Origin: Bacillota bacterium | Lineage (GTDB): Bacteria > Bacillota > Clostridia > Peptostreptococcales > Anaerovoracaceae | Direction: 5' to 3' | NCBI GenBank assembly: GCA_017433375.1 | Contig: JAFRHG010000016.1 | Location: 1-38,147, forward strand | Length of the DNA: 38,147 nt | Shown here: piece after piece, positions 8,674 to 17,856 of the stretch | Position numbering within the stretch: position 1 is the first letter of the stretch | How the letters are laid out: each line of letters begins with the position of its first letter | The notes under the pieces: generated by a model | Told to the model about the DNA's origin: nothing | Database searches by the model: none | Seen by the model: only the letters and a program-made list of their open reading frames with translations | Position numbers and translations under genes: made by a program

Positions 8674-9648
8674 TTGAAGGAGATTCGCATTGGACTGCTG
8701 GGTCTGGGCAACATCGGGACCGGTACGTACAAGGTTCTGGAGACCAACCGCAGTCAGATTGAAGAAGCGGCCGGATGTCCGGTCAACATCGTCAAAATCC
8801 TGGAGAAGGATATTGACCGGGAACGGGACATCACCGTGCCGAGAGAGAGTTTTGTTTCGGATGCGGAAGAGATCTTTTCCGATCCGGATATTGATATCGT
8901 TATCGAGCTGCTGGGCGGCGTAGAGCCCGCGGCCACCATGATCGAGCGTGCCCTTTGCAGCGGCAAGCATGTGGTCACCGCCAACAAGGCTGCCGTGGCC
9001 GCCAACTATCACCGTCTGATGGACGCGGCGAAAGCCCACGGCGTCACCCTCCGTTTCGAGGCCAGCGTCGGCGGCGGCATCCCCGTCCTGACTCCCCTGT
9101 CCAGCTGCCTGCGCGCCAACCGGCTCACCCGTGTTCTGGGCATCGTCAACGGCACGACCAACTACATTCTGGACAAGATGACCATGGAGGGCCTGCCCTA
9201 CGACGAGGTGCTGAAGGACGCCCAGGCCAAGGGCTTCGCGGAAGCCGATCCCACCGCGGATGTGGAGGGCATCGACGCCGCCAACAAGCTGAGCATCCTC
9301 ATGGCGCTGATGTTCGACCACTACGTCCACCCCAAAGACATCCCCACCAAGGGCATCACGGAGGTGACCGCGAAAGACATCGAGGCCGCACGCAAGGACG
9401 GCTGCCTGATCAAGCTCATCGCCTATGCGGAGGTCATGGATGACGGGCAGATCAAGTATGAGGTCCGGCCCATGCGGATCATCGACACCCACCCCCTGAG
9501 CGGCGTGCACCGGGAGTACAACGCCGTCTTCGTGGAAGGCAACGTGGTGGGCAATCTGATGTTCTACGGCCCGGGCGCCGGCCCCCTGCCCACAGGCAGC
9601 GCGGTCATGGGTGATGTTCTGGAAATTGCAAAGGCAATGGATCGGTAA
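8674..9648 (+). CDS. hom: Homoserine dehydrogenase, short form without ACT domain
   Basis: A 324-residue NAD(P)-dependent enzyme that reduces aspartate semialdehyde to homoserine in the threonine/methionine pathway. The Rossmann motif [12 protein letters not shown] opens the protein; [29 protein letters not shown] and [19 protein letters not shown] are the family signatures around the active site. The start is a TTG at 8674, placed 7 nt after GGAGGT (8662-8667); this gives the expected N-terminus [10 protein letters not shown]. The longer frame back to 8479 is rejected because its extra residues look non-coding. The regulatory ACT domain found in many bacterial forms of 400 or more residues is absent, as in other short forms. 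The SEC-C gene follows 11 nt later. Confidence 0.9.
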   Translation: MKEIRIGLLGLGNIGTGTYKVLETNRSQIEEAAGCPVNIVKILEKDIDRERDITVPRESFVSDAEEIFSDPDIDIVIELLGGVEPAATMIERALCSGKHVVTANKAAVAANYHRLMDAAKAHGVTLRFEASVGGGIPVLTPLSSCLRANRLTRVLGIVNGTTNYILDKMTMEGLPYDEVLKDAQAKGFAEADPTADVEGIDAANKLSILMALMFDHYVHPKDIPTKGITEVTAKDIEAARKDGCLIKLIAYAEVMDDGQIKYEVRPMRIIDTHPLSGVHREYNAVFVEGNVVGNLMFYGPGAGPLPTGSAVMGDVLEIAKAMDR

Positions 9649-9659
9649 GGAGAGAATCA

Positions 9660-10163
<504 letters not shown>

Positions 10164-10181
10164 GAAAGCAATACATCAAAA

Positions 10182-10221
10182 GCACGAAAAAACTCCGGAT
10201 CGCTCCGGAGTTTTTTCGTGC
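10182..10221. terminator. Bidirectional rho-independent terminator
   Basis: A perfect 18-bp stem (10182-10199 with 10204-10221) with a 4-nt loop. It contains A6 in the left arm and T6 in the right arm. It lies between the convergent SEC-C and YihY-type genes. Confidence 0.92.
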
Positions 10222-10232
10222 ACGCAGCCGGC

Positions 10233-11483
10233 TCATTCCCCATCTTCGGAGCCGGGCGGGGCGTCCTCTGCGGAAGCCTTCGGGTCTTTGCCGCCGGCCG
10301 TCTGCCGCTTCGCATCCTCCGGCGGGGCGTCCTCCGACGCAGGTGGCGTTGCCTTTGCATCGGCCTGTTCCGCGGCTTCCGTTGCCTTTGCCTCTTCCCT
10401 TTCTCTCTGCATTTTTTCCTTGAGCTCCTGCTGTTTGACGTATTTGGGCTTGCCGATTTTCAGCCGGTCCTGGACCGGTTTGGGGATGACCGCGTCGGCG
10501 ATGGCCTCCGTCGTCGAAGGGGCGTCTTCCGGGGTTTCGCCGATGATGACGTCCTTGATGGTCCCCAGGCCGAACTCAGCGGGATCCATGTCGAACTTGC
10601 TGTGTTCCCGCATCTCCTGCTGCAGGTGCTCCGGCGGCGTCCGCTTGCTGAAGGGCACGCTGGTGTCCTCCCAGACCTTGTCGAACAGTACGGCCAGGCA
10701 AAGGACCCAGGCCAGGAAGAAGAACCACATCAGCAGCGCGACCACGGAAGACAGGGCGCCGTAGACGATGTCGTATTTGGCCAGCGAGCTGGCGTAGTAG
10801 GAGTAGGCCCCTGTCACGATCAACATGCCTGCCGCCGCGAAAAGGGATCCCGGGATGACGTGCCGGAAAGGTTTGCGTTCCGTGGGCAGGATGTACAGGT
10901 TGTAGCTGATCATGATGAAGAACAGAAGGAAGCCCAGCGGCCACCGCAGCCACATCCAGGTGCTGTCCGTGTACTTTTCCGGATCCTGGCCGAGGGCCGA
11001 AAAGATGCCGGAGAGAATGACCCTGCCGTAGCAGAGGATCACGATGGAAAAGACAATGGTGGTCAGGGTGACGAACAGGGTTTTGATCGCCCGGACCCGC
11101 TCGATGAAAAAGTTCCGGCCGGTGCTGTCCCCCTCGGTCAGGGTGTAGTTGGCGATCCGGGTCATGGCGAAGGATGCCCGGGAGCCCGCCCAAAGGGCGA
11201 TGATCAGATAGATGATGTTTCCGAAGCCCAGGGAGGAGAATCGGAACAGGCTCTCCACCGCCTCAGGCAGTTTGTTTCCGGTGTACTCCTGGATCAGGTT
11301 GACCGCCGTCTCGATGCTGATGTTGAACACGCCCAGAAGCTGGGCGATCAGGATGATGCTGGGCACGATGGAGAGAATCAAATAGAATGAGATCTGCGCC
11401 GCGAAACCCTGGTAGTAGGGGTCCTGCAGCTGACGGAATCCCATGACGAACATTCGGATGATTCGGTCTCGCAGTGTTTTCAT
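10233..11483 (-). CDS. YihY/BrkB-type membrane protein
   Basis: A 416-residue inner-membrane protein. The first 290 residues match the YihY/UPF0761 family: an N-terminal YYQGFAAQISFYLILSIVPSI segment, then about six membrane helices including IIYLIIALWAGSRA, FLLFFIMISYNLYILP and VVALLMWFFFLAWVLCLAVLF. The C-terminal 125 residues are a charged Ala/Glu/Pro-rich cytoplasmic tail with a predicted coiled coil (KQQELKEKMQREREEAK). Family members have been proposed as transporters, but the function is unsettled. The start overlaps the rdgB stop by 4 nt (ATGA), indicating translational coupling. Two dispersed AAAGGCAA motifs lie close together in the tail coding region (10349 and 10382). Confidence 0.85.
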   Translation of the reverse strand: MKTLRDRIIRMFVMGFRQLQDPYYQGFAAQISFYLILSIVPSIILIAQLLGVFNISIETAVNLIQEYTGNKLPEAVESLFRFSSLGFGNIIYLIIALWAGSRASFAMTRIANYTLTEGDSTGRNFFIERVRAIKTLFVTLTTIVFSIVILCYGRVILSGIFSALGQDPEKYTDSTWMWLRWPLGFLLFFIMISYNLYILPTERKPFRHVIPGSLFAAAGMLIVTGAYSYYASSLAKYDIVYGALSSVVALLMWFFFLAWVLCLAVLFDKVWEDTSVPFSKRTPPEHLQQEMREHSKFDMDPAEFGLGTIKDVIIGETPEDAPSTTEAIADAVIPKPVQDRLKIGKPKYVKQQELKEKMQREREEAKATEAAEQADAKATPPASEDAPPEDAKRQTAGGKDPKASAEDAPPGSEDGE

Positions 11484-12262
11484 CGTCTCCTCAGTTCTTC
11501 TTCCAGTTTCTTCAGCGCGTTGGCCCGATGGCTGATGCGGTTTTTCAGCTCCGCCGGCAGCTGGCCGAAGGTCTTGTCATAACCCTCCGGCACGAAAAGA
11601 GGATCGTAGCCGAAGCCGCCTTCGCCCCTCTCCTCGGGAAGGACGTGTCCTTCCACGGTTCCCCGGACGGTGATGGTTTCACCCTCCGGAAAGGCAATCG
11701 AAATGGCCGAAACAAACCGGGCCGTCCTCTCCTCGTAGGGGACATCCCGGATCAGCCGGATGAGTTTGCGGTTGTTGTCTTTGTCGTCGGAGTCGGCGAG
11801 GGGCGCCTCCTGCGGGGCGATCTCCGCGGAGTCCGGTGCGCCATCTGCAGAAACGGCGTTCAACAGGGTGCCCGCTGCGACACCCGGCGAGGGCGCGGGT
11901 GCCGGTTTGTCCGGCGAACAGACCGCGGCGGTCCCATCGCGCAGTTCCACGTCCGGCATGGCGGCGAAGCGGGCCGAATAGATTCCCGGCGCGCCGCCCA
12001 GGCAGTCCACCTCCAGGCCGGAGTCGTCGGCGATGGTCGGCCGGCCGCAGAGCTTCATGATCCCCTCCGCCTTCTTCCGGGAATTTTCTTCGAAAGTCTT
12101 CCCGTCCTCCACGATCTCCACATCGGGAACCTCCGCCTCGTCCCGGGCGATGATCTGCATGCCAAAGCGGGCCGTAATGGCCTCCATCTCCCGGATCTTA
12201 TGCCGGTTCTTCGTCGCAGCGACGATCACGTTTTCCGGCAGGGTCGTGGGTTGCCTTTCCAT
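11480..12262 (-). CDS. rdgB: RdgB/HAM1 non-canonical purine NTP pyrophosphatase with an insertion
   Basis: This enzyme hydrolyses dITP, ITP and XTP to monophosphates, keeping deaminated purines out of nucleic acids. The N-terminal substrate motif is ATKNRHKIREM (residues 16-26), the general acid/metal region is ADDSGLEVDCLGGAPGIYSARFA (78-100), and FGYDPLF (217-223) and SHRANAL (244-250) close the active site. The usual length is about 200 residues; this one has 260. The extra residues are an Ala/Pro/Asp-rich insertion at about 101-158, just after the YSARFA loop and before the helix DDKDNNRKLI, where relatives need only a few residues. The start codon context ATGGAAAGGCAACC contains the dispersed motif. 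Confidence 0.93.
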   Translation of the reverse strand: MERQPTTLPENVIVAATKNRHKIREMEAITARFGMQIIARDEAEVPDVEIVEDGKTFEENSRKKAEGIMKLCGRPTIADDSGLEVDCLGGAPGIYSARFAAMPDVELRDGTAAVCSPDKPAPAPSPGVAAGTLLNAVSADGAPDSAEIAPQEAPLADSDDKDNNRKLIRLIRDVPYEERTARFVSAISIAFPEGETITVRGTVEGHVLPEERGEGGFGYDPLFVPEGYDKTFGQLPAELKNRISHRANALKKLEEELRRR

Positions 12263-12677
12263 CCCGATATCCTCTCCCTATCGCACAAAAACTCACTGTA
12301 AGTATACCACACTTGTCTCTCTGCGCTTTGTATTTTTTGCCGATTCCTCTTGTAGGGGCCTGTTCAGCAAATACCTTTCGTCTGATTTCCATGGCTGGGC
12401 TTCACATTTCTGTACTTATGTTTCATATATTTTGATACTCACAACATTTGCTTCCTTTTATTTCCATTTCAGTGGGTTTCTATTCCTGATGACCCTCCCT
12501 GCCAGCGCCTCATCCCCTCTTTCGGGCAAATCTTTATGCCATTTCCCGCTTAATATCCTGATTCGGCAAAAAAAGTGCCGCCGTCAGGGAGATCGGCTCT
12601 TCCACATCAGGGAAATCGAGGCCTTCCACATCAGGGCGATCAGATTCTTCCATCCTCGTAACTACCCGCAGCCGCAT
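12263..12677. other. Intergenic region, no gene recognised
   Basis: A 415-nt gap between rdgB and the first PD-(D/E)XK-like gene. The left part holds the rdgB promoter. The middle is AT-richer than its surroundings, with no credible frame or ribosome site. Near 12598-12632 the phrase TTCCACATCAGGG occurs twice, 15-16 nt apart. No RNA gene or terminator stands out. Confidence 0.6.
12301..12306 (-). promoter_or_regulatory. Extended -10 promoter for rdgB-yihY
   Basis: Minus-strand TATACT preceded by TGG forms an extended -10, 38 nt before the rdgB start. No good -35 is seen. Confidence 0.4.
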
Positions 12678-13538
12678 TCACATGTACGGCGTGATTCTTC
12701 GTTCGATCAGCTGTTCCAGCGTACTCGGCGTATTCATGTCTTTTTCGAAGGACAGAACAATGTGGGCATCATCGAACTGTCCGCCTTCGCGGTATGCCGC
12801 GATCTTCTCCATATTGTGTTCCCTGTACCTTTTCAGATCCGTGCGGCCAAGATGCTCCCAGACAATGATTTCACCTGTCGCCGTCAAGATGACGAAATCC
12901 GGATAGTAGATCTTGCGCCCGAAATAGTCCATGCCACGCACGTCCTCCATCCATTCCACGTCGAGCTCCATCGCCTGTTCATACCGATAGGGAATTCCCC
13001 TGATCTCCAGGCCGTTTCCGATACTCCGCTCCGATTTAGTTCTCATTTTGATCCCGGAATATGTTTCGTGAGTCAGTTCCTCGGGATTCATCGGATTCTG
13101 CAGATAATCGGCCTTAGCCCAGAGGTATTGGTCCCGGCTGCAGGTAATGCGCAGGATTTCCAATCCACGCCGCCCGTAGTAGTCGAGCAGCTTCTCCAAC
13201 GGAGAGAGATGTACATTCCCGCGCGGCGTCTGTTTCCGCTTCGACCCCAGCGCGCTTGTTGCCCTGCGCGAGGCGATCCGCTGCTCACTGAGCCGGAGTG
13301 CGAGGTACTTTTTTCTGGCAAGGAGATAAACGAGGTCCATGTCGCGGGAAATGCTGTGTCTTTCTCCATTGATCGCGTGGTAAAAATATGTCTTTCCGGA
13401 GGTGTAAAGGCAATACAAGCTTCCTTTCGGAAGCGCTGCGAGTTCCTTTTCCCATGCACGCCGCTTTCTGTTTTCCATGGCAACGATCTGGTCCATCAGA
13501 GAGTTCATATTCGAATAGTATCTTCCATAATTTTCCAT
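12678..13538 (-). CDS. Orphan PD-(D/E)XK nuclease-like protein, copy 1
   Basis: A 286-residue protein, paralogous to the gene at 17926-18780. The N-terminal half is a charged helical region (MENRKRRAWEKELAALPKGS) followed by a linker. The C-terminal half looks like a PD-(D/E)XK nuclease fold: KSERSIGNGLEIRGIPYRYE (Glu170), IYYPDFVILTATGE (Asp214) and IIVWEHLG (Glu228), then a conserved REHNMEKIAAYREGG helix. The E/PDF/WEH spacing is typical of restriction-endonuclease-like folds, although the lysine of motif III is replaced by histidine. No methyltransferase or toxin-antitoxin partner is adjacent. The promoter -10 lies only 5 nt before the ATG, suggesting a leaderless mRNA, and no Shine-Dalgarno is present. 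The fold is inferred from motifs; the role is unknown. Confidence 0.7.
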   Translation of the reverse strand: MENYGRYYSNMNSLMDQIVAMENRKRRAWEKELAALPKGSLYCLYTSGKTYFYHAINGERHSISRDMDLVYLLARKKYLALRLSEQRIASRRATSALGSKRKQTPRGNVHLSPLEKLLDYYGRRGLEILRITCSRDQYLWAKADYLQNPMNPEELTHETYSGIKMRTKSERSIGNGLEIRGIPYRYEQAMELDVEWMEDVRGMDYFGRKIYYPDFVILTATGEIIVWEHLGRTDLKRYREHNMEKIAAYREGGQFDDAHIVLSFEKDMNTPSTLEQLIERRITPYM

Positions 13539-13543
13539 ACCTC

Positions 13544-13572
13544 ATGGTACCACGAGCTCGGCGGCGGGTCAA
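13544..13572 (-). promoter_or_regulatory. Promoter abutting the start codon of nuclease-like copy 1
   Basis: Minus-strand TTGACC (13567-13572), a 17-nt spacer ending in TGG, and TACCAT (13544-13549). The ATG at 13538 begins 5 nt beyond the -10, so transcription would start at or very near the start codon. Confidence 0.55.
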
Positions 13573-13680
13573 TCTGAAATTGTAATATTTTTCCAGCACG
13601 TGGACACCTCCGCCGGAATCTCCTATGTGCGGCAGCCGGAAACTCCGGCAATCACCCATCAAAAGAGCCCATCAAAAGAG

Positions 13681-13701
13681 GAGGCTCCGGATCGGAGCCT
13701 C
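13681..13701 (-). terminator. Hairpin terminator downstream of the 890-residue secreted protein
   Basis: A 9-bp stem GAGGCTCCG/CGGAGCCTC with a 3-nt loop, partly extended by AGAG/CTCT. On the minus strand it is followed by a short T run (CTCTTTTG). It is about 130 nt downstream of the secreted-protein stop. The T tract is weak. Confidence 0.5.
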
Positions 13702-13729
13702 CCTCTGACATTGTGTCTTACTGCGTGTC

Positions 13730-13797
13730 ACCAGCGTGCTGATCAAGGTGTCCACCAGCGTGCTGGCCAAGGTATCCACCAACGTGTCGGTCAACCT
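13730..13797. repeat. Tandem repeat, 24-bp unit, about 2.8 copies
   Basis: Units begin at 13730, 13754 and 13778, each starting with ACCAGCGTG or ACCAACGTG. Units 1 and 2 differ at three or so positions; unit 3 is more diverged. In one minus-strand frame they would read as repeats of T-L-V-D-T-L-x-S, but this lies after the stop codon of the secreted-protein gene and has no start of its own. Confidence 0.7.
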
Positions 13798-13828
13798 GAA
13801 CCCCTGACCGCCGGTCGACGCCGCGAAG

Positions 13829-16501
13829 CTATTTCTTCTTGGTCTTGACCGACTTCTGGTTCCACGGCCCGACGTACTTCTTGCCGTTCTCGTACTTGAT
13901 CGCCCGGACCTTGACAAAGTACCTGGTGTTCTTCTGCAGCCCGCCGACCTTGATCGACGCCTTGCCCTTGCCGACGATCCTCTCTATGGTGTCCCCCTTG
14001 GCGAAACCTGTATTGGGGCAGACCCAGATCTCATAGTTCGTCGCCTTGGACTTCTTCAGCTGCTTTTTCTTCAGCTTCGTCCACTTCGCCGTGATCTTTG
14101 CCTTCTTGGCTGCGGGCTTCTTGGCCTTCACCTTCGGAATGGTCGGGTCGTAGATTCCCTGGCGGGCGTCCTCGGCAGCCTTGGCCGCGGCCGCGATAGC
14201 AGCCTGTCTGTTCGCCTCGGCCTTGATCTGGACAACCCTCTTTTCGGCGGCGACCAGCTTGTTCAGGGTTGCCGCGGAGATGAACCCTTTTTCAGGAAGT
14301 GCATTATACGCCGCCCTTGCCTGCTTCACTGCATTTTCATTCGGGTTTGCCTGATTCAGACTGTTGATCTGATTTGTAACCGCGTCAGCCCGGGCTTTTC
14401 CTGTAGGATTGTTTTCTATTGTGAATCTGACTATAGAACTGGTAGAGTCATTCCCGCTGTATTTCCCTTTACCTATGACATAACACACATACGTCCCCGG
14501 GGTTGTTGGGAAGCCGTCAACCAAAGTTTTTGTAAGATAGTCCCATTCATCTCCCTCGAAGCCTACATCCTTGGAATCAATTGCCCAATACTGCACTGCA
14601 TAGTCTTTTCCTTCAGTCAGCACAGCTTTTCCCACCGTAACTGCCGGCTTCAAAATGATGCCCGCAGGAATGATATAGTAATCATAGAATTTATCAACAG
14701 AGTCATCATAGTACTTTTCATCAAACTCAACTTCTCCGCCGTAGGGTGCTACACTGTATTTATCAAAGATTTCAAAATCCGTGTCTGTAGAGCCTTCATA
14801 CACGTCCCCCTTCGCGGTTGCTGTCACAAGATAGTGTCCCTTGCCCAGTGGAGGTTCAACTTCTTCTCTGAAGTCCCACTGCTCATCCTCCGGCGCGGAC
14901 GAGTCGAAGGTTTCCTTCTTGAATGATAGCTCATAATCCACCCCTTCTCTCAGAACAATTCCGTCATCCTCAACCCGTACTTGCGGAACAATCGTGCCGG
15001 CACCCTCAACATAGTATTTCCAGCCATCCACTGCGTCAGGAAGAACGACCTGATAATCCCCAAGGTCATAGGAGATCTCATCAAAATAATAGTTGCGTTC
15101 ACATATCGACTCACTGTCTAGTAAGGCAGTAAACTTGACATCCAATTCCGATGTCGTCATTCGTGTGATCGTGAAAACTCCGTTTCTTTCGCTCCATTCA
15201 AAATCATCATCATCATTTCCCGACTCCACCTGAAAAGATACGCCATTGGTAATACGTGTTCCGTTCCGATTGCTCGTCGAATAACGCCAGAGTTCGGGTA
15301 TGATATTGAGGGAATCATTAAGTGCAAGCTGGCGCTCTATCTTCAAGGGATGTATTTCATAGTATTGATTCCATATGTTTATCCTGATTGTGTCCTCTGC
15401 AACAGGGTTTTCTCTGTCACGACTGCTGTATAGTTTTATATTTACAAGTACTGAACTGCCGTCTTCCCCAACAGTGTTCCCCGTTTTAAGGACGGCTCGA
15501 GAAGAATCATTTTCGTTGGGCGTCAGGGTCGACCCCGCGTTTCCTTCATCTATAAGATTCCACTTAAAGGTGAACTTCTCTCCTTCAAAGTCTCTTTCTC
15601 CGCCACCCCCTGCAGTCAGTGCTATCACGGCCCCGGGCAGAGCATCATGGGAGCCAGTTTCAGTATCAGCCCAGACCCAGTAAATATTATCTTTCACTTC
15701 GATCTGATACGTTTCCGTACGATCGGGATCCGTCTGTTCCATGTCTTCCGTTCTGTAAGACACCGTCAGTTTTGCCGTACCGGTATCATTCTCGCTGGCC
15801 GTACATACATATATCCCGTCTCTTTTCACTACCGTCATCGGATCGCTCACACGACAGGCAACGCCGGTGACGGCAATCTCTTCTACGTCTCCATCCGGAT
15901 ATTCATTATTGTATGTGGTAGCAAAACCTTCAGGGTAAATCTCGAAGTAATCTCCCTGAATAATCTCATCCGGTATTCCTTCAAGGGATTCCTCGTCCGG
16001 CCCAAACTCCAGCTCCGTTCCGGCCTCATCGACGCTAATGCAATAGATTGCTTCGGCAATCCATTCGTCGTCTTCATCCTCAATGTAGAACTGGGCTTCA
16101 AGATATGGTTCATCATATCCCTTAGCTTCTGCAAGGCTCCAGATCGCTTCTCCCTTTAACGTCAGGGAGTTCACGGTTCGTAGATACTGGCCGTCTTGAC
16201 CGGGCTGCAGTTCGCACTGCTTTTCCGAATCCACTCCATCACAAAGACTGATGTTGATTCCATCGGTATACGATCCGCCATCAGGATGCGTAAACACCAA
16301 TCCATATTCTCGTGAACTGTCAGAATACAGTGTTGGGTTATTGAGATTCTCATCACTTACCTCTAGTCCGTTCAGTGTAAATGTTATGTCCGCCTCATCC
16401 GCATACACCGCCTGCGTTATGGCAAGCATCCCAAAGAATGCCATTGCCATCATCAAGGCAAGGCTGAGGGCCCGGCTCAATGGCTTCTTTAATCCTTCCA
16501 T
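13829..16501 (-). CDS. Large secreted repeat protein with Fn3-like C-terminus
   Basis: An 890-residue exported protein. Residues 1-34 are a signal peptide (basic start, LALMMAMAFFGMLAI, A-Y-A cleavage region). A long acidic Ig-like region follows, with units of the pattern V..G..L.EG.DY....GTY...GKG.YSG...F.I near 520-690. An alanine-rich helical linker lies near 700-780. The C-terminal 100 residues are lysine-rich and Fn3-like (TAKWTKLKKKQLKK, GLQKNTRYFVKVRAIKYENGKKYVGPW). It has no LPXTG or SLH anchor; the basic C-terminus may bind the wall. AGGAGAAAGG precedes the start. The DNA for the N-terminal two thirds appears AT-richer than the C-terminal part, a possible mosaic. Partner and ligand unknown. 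Confidence 0.8.
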   Translation of the reverse strand: MEGLKKPLSRALSLALMMAMAFFGMLAITQAVYADEADITFTLNGLEVSDENLNNPTLYSDSSREYGLVFTHPDGGSYTDGINISLCDGVDSEKQCELQPGQDGQYLRTVNSLTLKGEAIWSLAEAKGYDEPYLEAQFYIEDEDDEWIAEAIYCISVDEAGTELEFGPDEESLEGIPDEIIQGDYFEIYPEGFATTYNNEYPDGDVEEIAVTGVACRVSDPMTVVKRDGIYVCTASENDTGTAKLTVSYRTEDMEQTDPDRTETYQIEVKDNIYWVWADTETGSHDALPGAVIALTAGGGGERDFEGEKFTFKWNLIDEGNAGSTLTPNENDSSRAVLKTGNTVGEDGSSVLVNIKLYSSRDRENPVAEDTIRINIWNQYYEIHPLKIERQLALNDSLNIIPELWRYSTSNRNGTRITNGVSFQVESGNDDDDFEWSERNGVFTITRMTTSELDVKFTALLDSESICERNYYFDEISYDLGDYQVVLPDAVDGWKYYVEGAGTIVPQVRVEDDGIVLREGVDYELSFKKETFDSSAPEDEQWDFREEVEPPLGKGHYLVTATAKGDVYEGSTDTDFEIFDKYSVAPYGGEVEFDEKYYDDSVDKFYDYYIIPAGIILKPAVTVGKAVLTEGKDYAVQYWAIDSKDVGFEGDEWDYLTKTLVDGFPTTPGTYVCYVIGKGKYSGNDSTSSIVRFTIENNPTGKARADAVTNQINSLNQANPNENAVKQARAAYNALPEKGFISAATLNKLVAAEKRVVQIKAEANRQAAIAAAAKAAEDARQGIYDPTIPKVKAKKPAAKKAKITAKWTKLKKKQLKKSKATNYEIWVCPNTGFAKGDTIERIVGKGKASIKVGGLQKNTRYFVKVRAIKYENGKKYVGPWNQKSVKTKKK

Positions 16502-16631
16502 AATTAATCCTTTCTCCTACTGTCAATCCTGTGCCAACTGCTCTGCGCTGGTGAAGCGGTAAAGCCCCCTTCCTGAAACGAGCCACCGGCGCAATCTATA
16601 CTGCGACGTTTTTCTACTGCGTGTTGTACAT

Positions 16632-16637
16632 ATTATA
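16632..16637 (-). promoter_or_regulatory. -10 box for the 890-residue secreted protein
   Basis: Minus-strand TATAAT in an AT-rich stretch, about 130 nt before the start codon. The -35 position is poor (TTTTAA). Confidence 0.4.
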
Positions 16638-16662
16638 CCTTGATTAGAAACTAATTAAAACA

Positions 16663-16705
16663 GTTTCCCGGCCGAATATGCAAAAGCAATTCAATGCCGG
16701 GAAAC
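16663..16705 (-). terminator. Hairpin after the Rpn-family gene
   Basis: A perfect 10-bp stem GTTTCCCGGC/GCCGGGAAAC with a 23-nt loop, followed on the minus strand by TGTTTTAATTAG. It is located 45 nt downstream of the Rpn-family stop. The large loop makes it a less typical terminator. Confidence 0.5.
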
Positions 16706-16749
16706 CCGTCTTTGTCAGTGTTGCCTTTATACCCTTTATCCCCGGCGGA

Positions 16750-17556
16750 TTACGCCGGGTCAACCGCCTTTAGTTCTTCCAGGGAATAGTCCGTGATCTG
16801 CATGATTTCCTCATCGGAAAAGCCCTTCTTCCGCATTTTCCGAATGACTTCTTCCCGCTCCTGTCCGCGGCCTTCCTCGCGGCCTTCCTCGCGGCCTTCC
16901 TCTAAAAGATCTCTGTACTTCTCTTCCAACAGCATATACTCTTTTCTCCAATTCTGCTCCGTCTTCGCGAACTGCACCGCGTTCTCCAGCCGACTGGCCA
17001 AAGATCCTTCCGGCTCCCCTCCGTTCACGTAATCCAGGAATCTGCTCAATTCCGAACTCATCCCATCATCCGGCTGGGGCAGGGAGGACAGGAACACTTT
17101 TCTTGTACCGTCATTATACTCAATATTCGTTTCCTCTTCAATGTGGGGTTTTACCGTATATCGGCGAAGTCCTCCTCCAAACGGATCAAAAGTGCAGATG
17201 AAAATGATCACACTGTCCTTCAGTTCATCGTATTTCATGCCGCGGTCCATCATGTCCAGATCTGTCAGGTCCTGATAGTATCGACTTCGGCGGGGCAGGT
17301 TTTTCCTGTTTGCATTCTGCATCTCCAGATTGAACACGGTATCATCTCCCACGAGACGGACATCAAGGCGCACGCCCCTACCATCGGGAGTGATTTCAAT
17401 CGGGTGTTGTTTTCCAATTTCACTGACCACTTCAATCCTCGTATCCAGGATCAGCTCAATCAGTTCCTTGCATAGTTCCGGGTTCCCCTCCAATACTTTG
17501 CAGAACATAAAGTCGTCGGTAAACGTCAATTCGTCGTAAGTTTTTACTTTGGTCAT
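16750..17556 (-). CDS. Rpn family PD-(D/E)XK nuclease/putative transposase
   Basis: A 268-residue protein of the Rpn/PDDEXK_2 family (RecA-independent recombination-promoting nucleases, often annotated as transposases). The N-terminus FTDDFMFCKVLEGNPELCKELIELIL is the family opening. GVRLDVRLVGDDTVFNLEMQ supplies the catalytic Asp65 and Glu78-x-Gln80, and RRSRYYQDLTD follows as usual. The tail carries the family's charged linker (EEGREEGREEGR) and a final helix-turn helix (KKGFSDEEIMQITDYSLEELK). GGGAGGAA precedes the start. No terminal inverted repeats frame it, so it does not look like a free-standing insertion sequence. All key residues appear intact. Confidence 0.88.
   Translation of the reverse strand: MTKVKTYDELTFTDDFMFCKVLEGNPELCKELIELILDTRIEVVSEIGKQHPIEITPDGRGVRLDVRLVGDDTVFNLEMQNANRKNLPRRSRYYQDLTDLDMMDRGMKYDELKDSVIIFICTFDPFGGGLRRYTVKPHIEEETNIEYNDGTRKVFLSSLPQPDDGMSSELSRFLDYVNGGEPEGSLASRLENAVQFAKTEQNWRKEYMLLEEKYRDLLEEGREEGREEGRGQEREEVIRKMRKKGFSDEEIMQITDYSLEELKAVDPA
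16866..16901. repeat. Three perfect 12-bp tandem repeats within the Rpn-family gene
   Basis: CGCGGCCTTCCT three times head to tail (16866, 16878, 16890). It encodes the E-E-G-R linker on the minus strand. Copy-number slips would stay in frame (4 residues each). Confidence 0.9.
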
Positions 17557-17603
17557 CTGATTTCCTCCCTTCTGGATATGGTCTTGATTCTAGTTCCAAC
17601 TCC

Positions 17604-17643
17604 AGTATGTCATTTTGCTCATTTGACACTGAATCCGCATACT
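17604..17643 (-). repeat. 40-nt hairpin element, copy 1 (reverse orientation)
   Basis: Begins AGTATGTCAT and ends ATCCGCATACT. Read on the minus strand it starts AGTATGCGGA and ends TGACATACT, matching copies 3 and 4. It lies 48 nt upstream of the Rpn-family start codon. Confidence 0.7.
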
Positions 17644-17667
17644 ATCCTGAGCCATCTTGTCTGAGCC

Positions 17668-17707
17668 AGTATGCGGAATGATCCGTTTTCGGCTATTTCC
17701 GCATACT
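17668..17707. repeat. 40-nt hairpin element, copy 2
   Basis: Perfect 11-bp inverted ends AGTATGCGGAA/TTCCGCATACT around 18 nt that contain an inner CCG-TTTT-CGG stem. The whole unit can fold as one hairpin. Confidence 0.8.
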
Positions 17708-17782
17708 CAGGTTGTAATCGAAGCTCTATGTGGCGAGGCCTCACATCCGTTGCCTTTGCAAATCCGAAGAACACCCGATAAA

Positions 17783-17822
17783 AGTATGCGGAAACGATGT
17801 CAAACAGCAGTTTTGACATACT
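17783..17822 (+). repeat. 40-nt hairpin element, copy 3
   Basis: Begins AGTATGCGGAA and ends TTTTGACATACT. Inside, ATGTCAAAC and GTTTTGACAT pair as a stem with one bulge. Confidence 0.8.
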
Positions 17823-17856
17823 CCGCGCCGGCGGGACGAGGCTGCGGCGCTCATGC

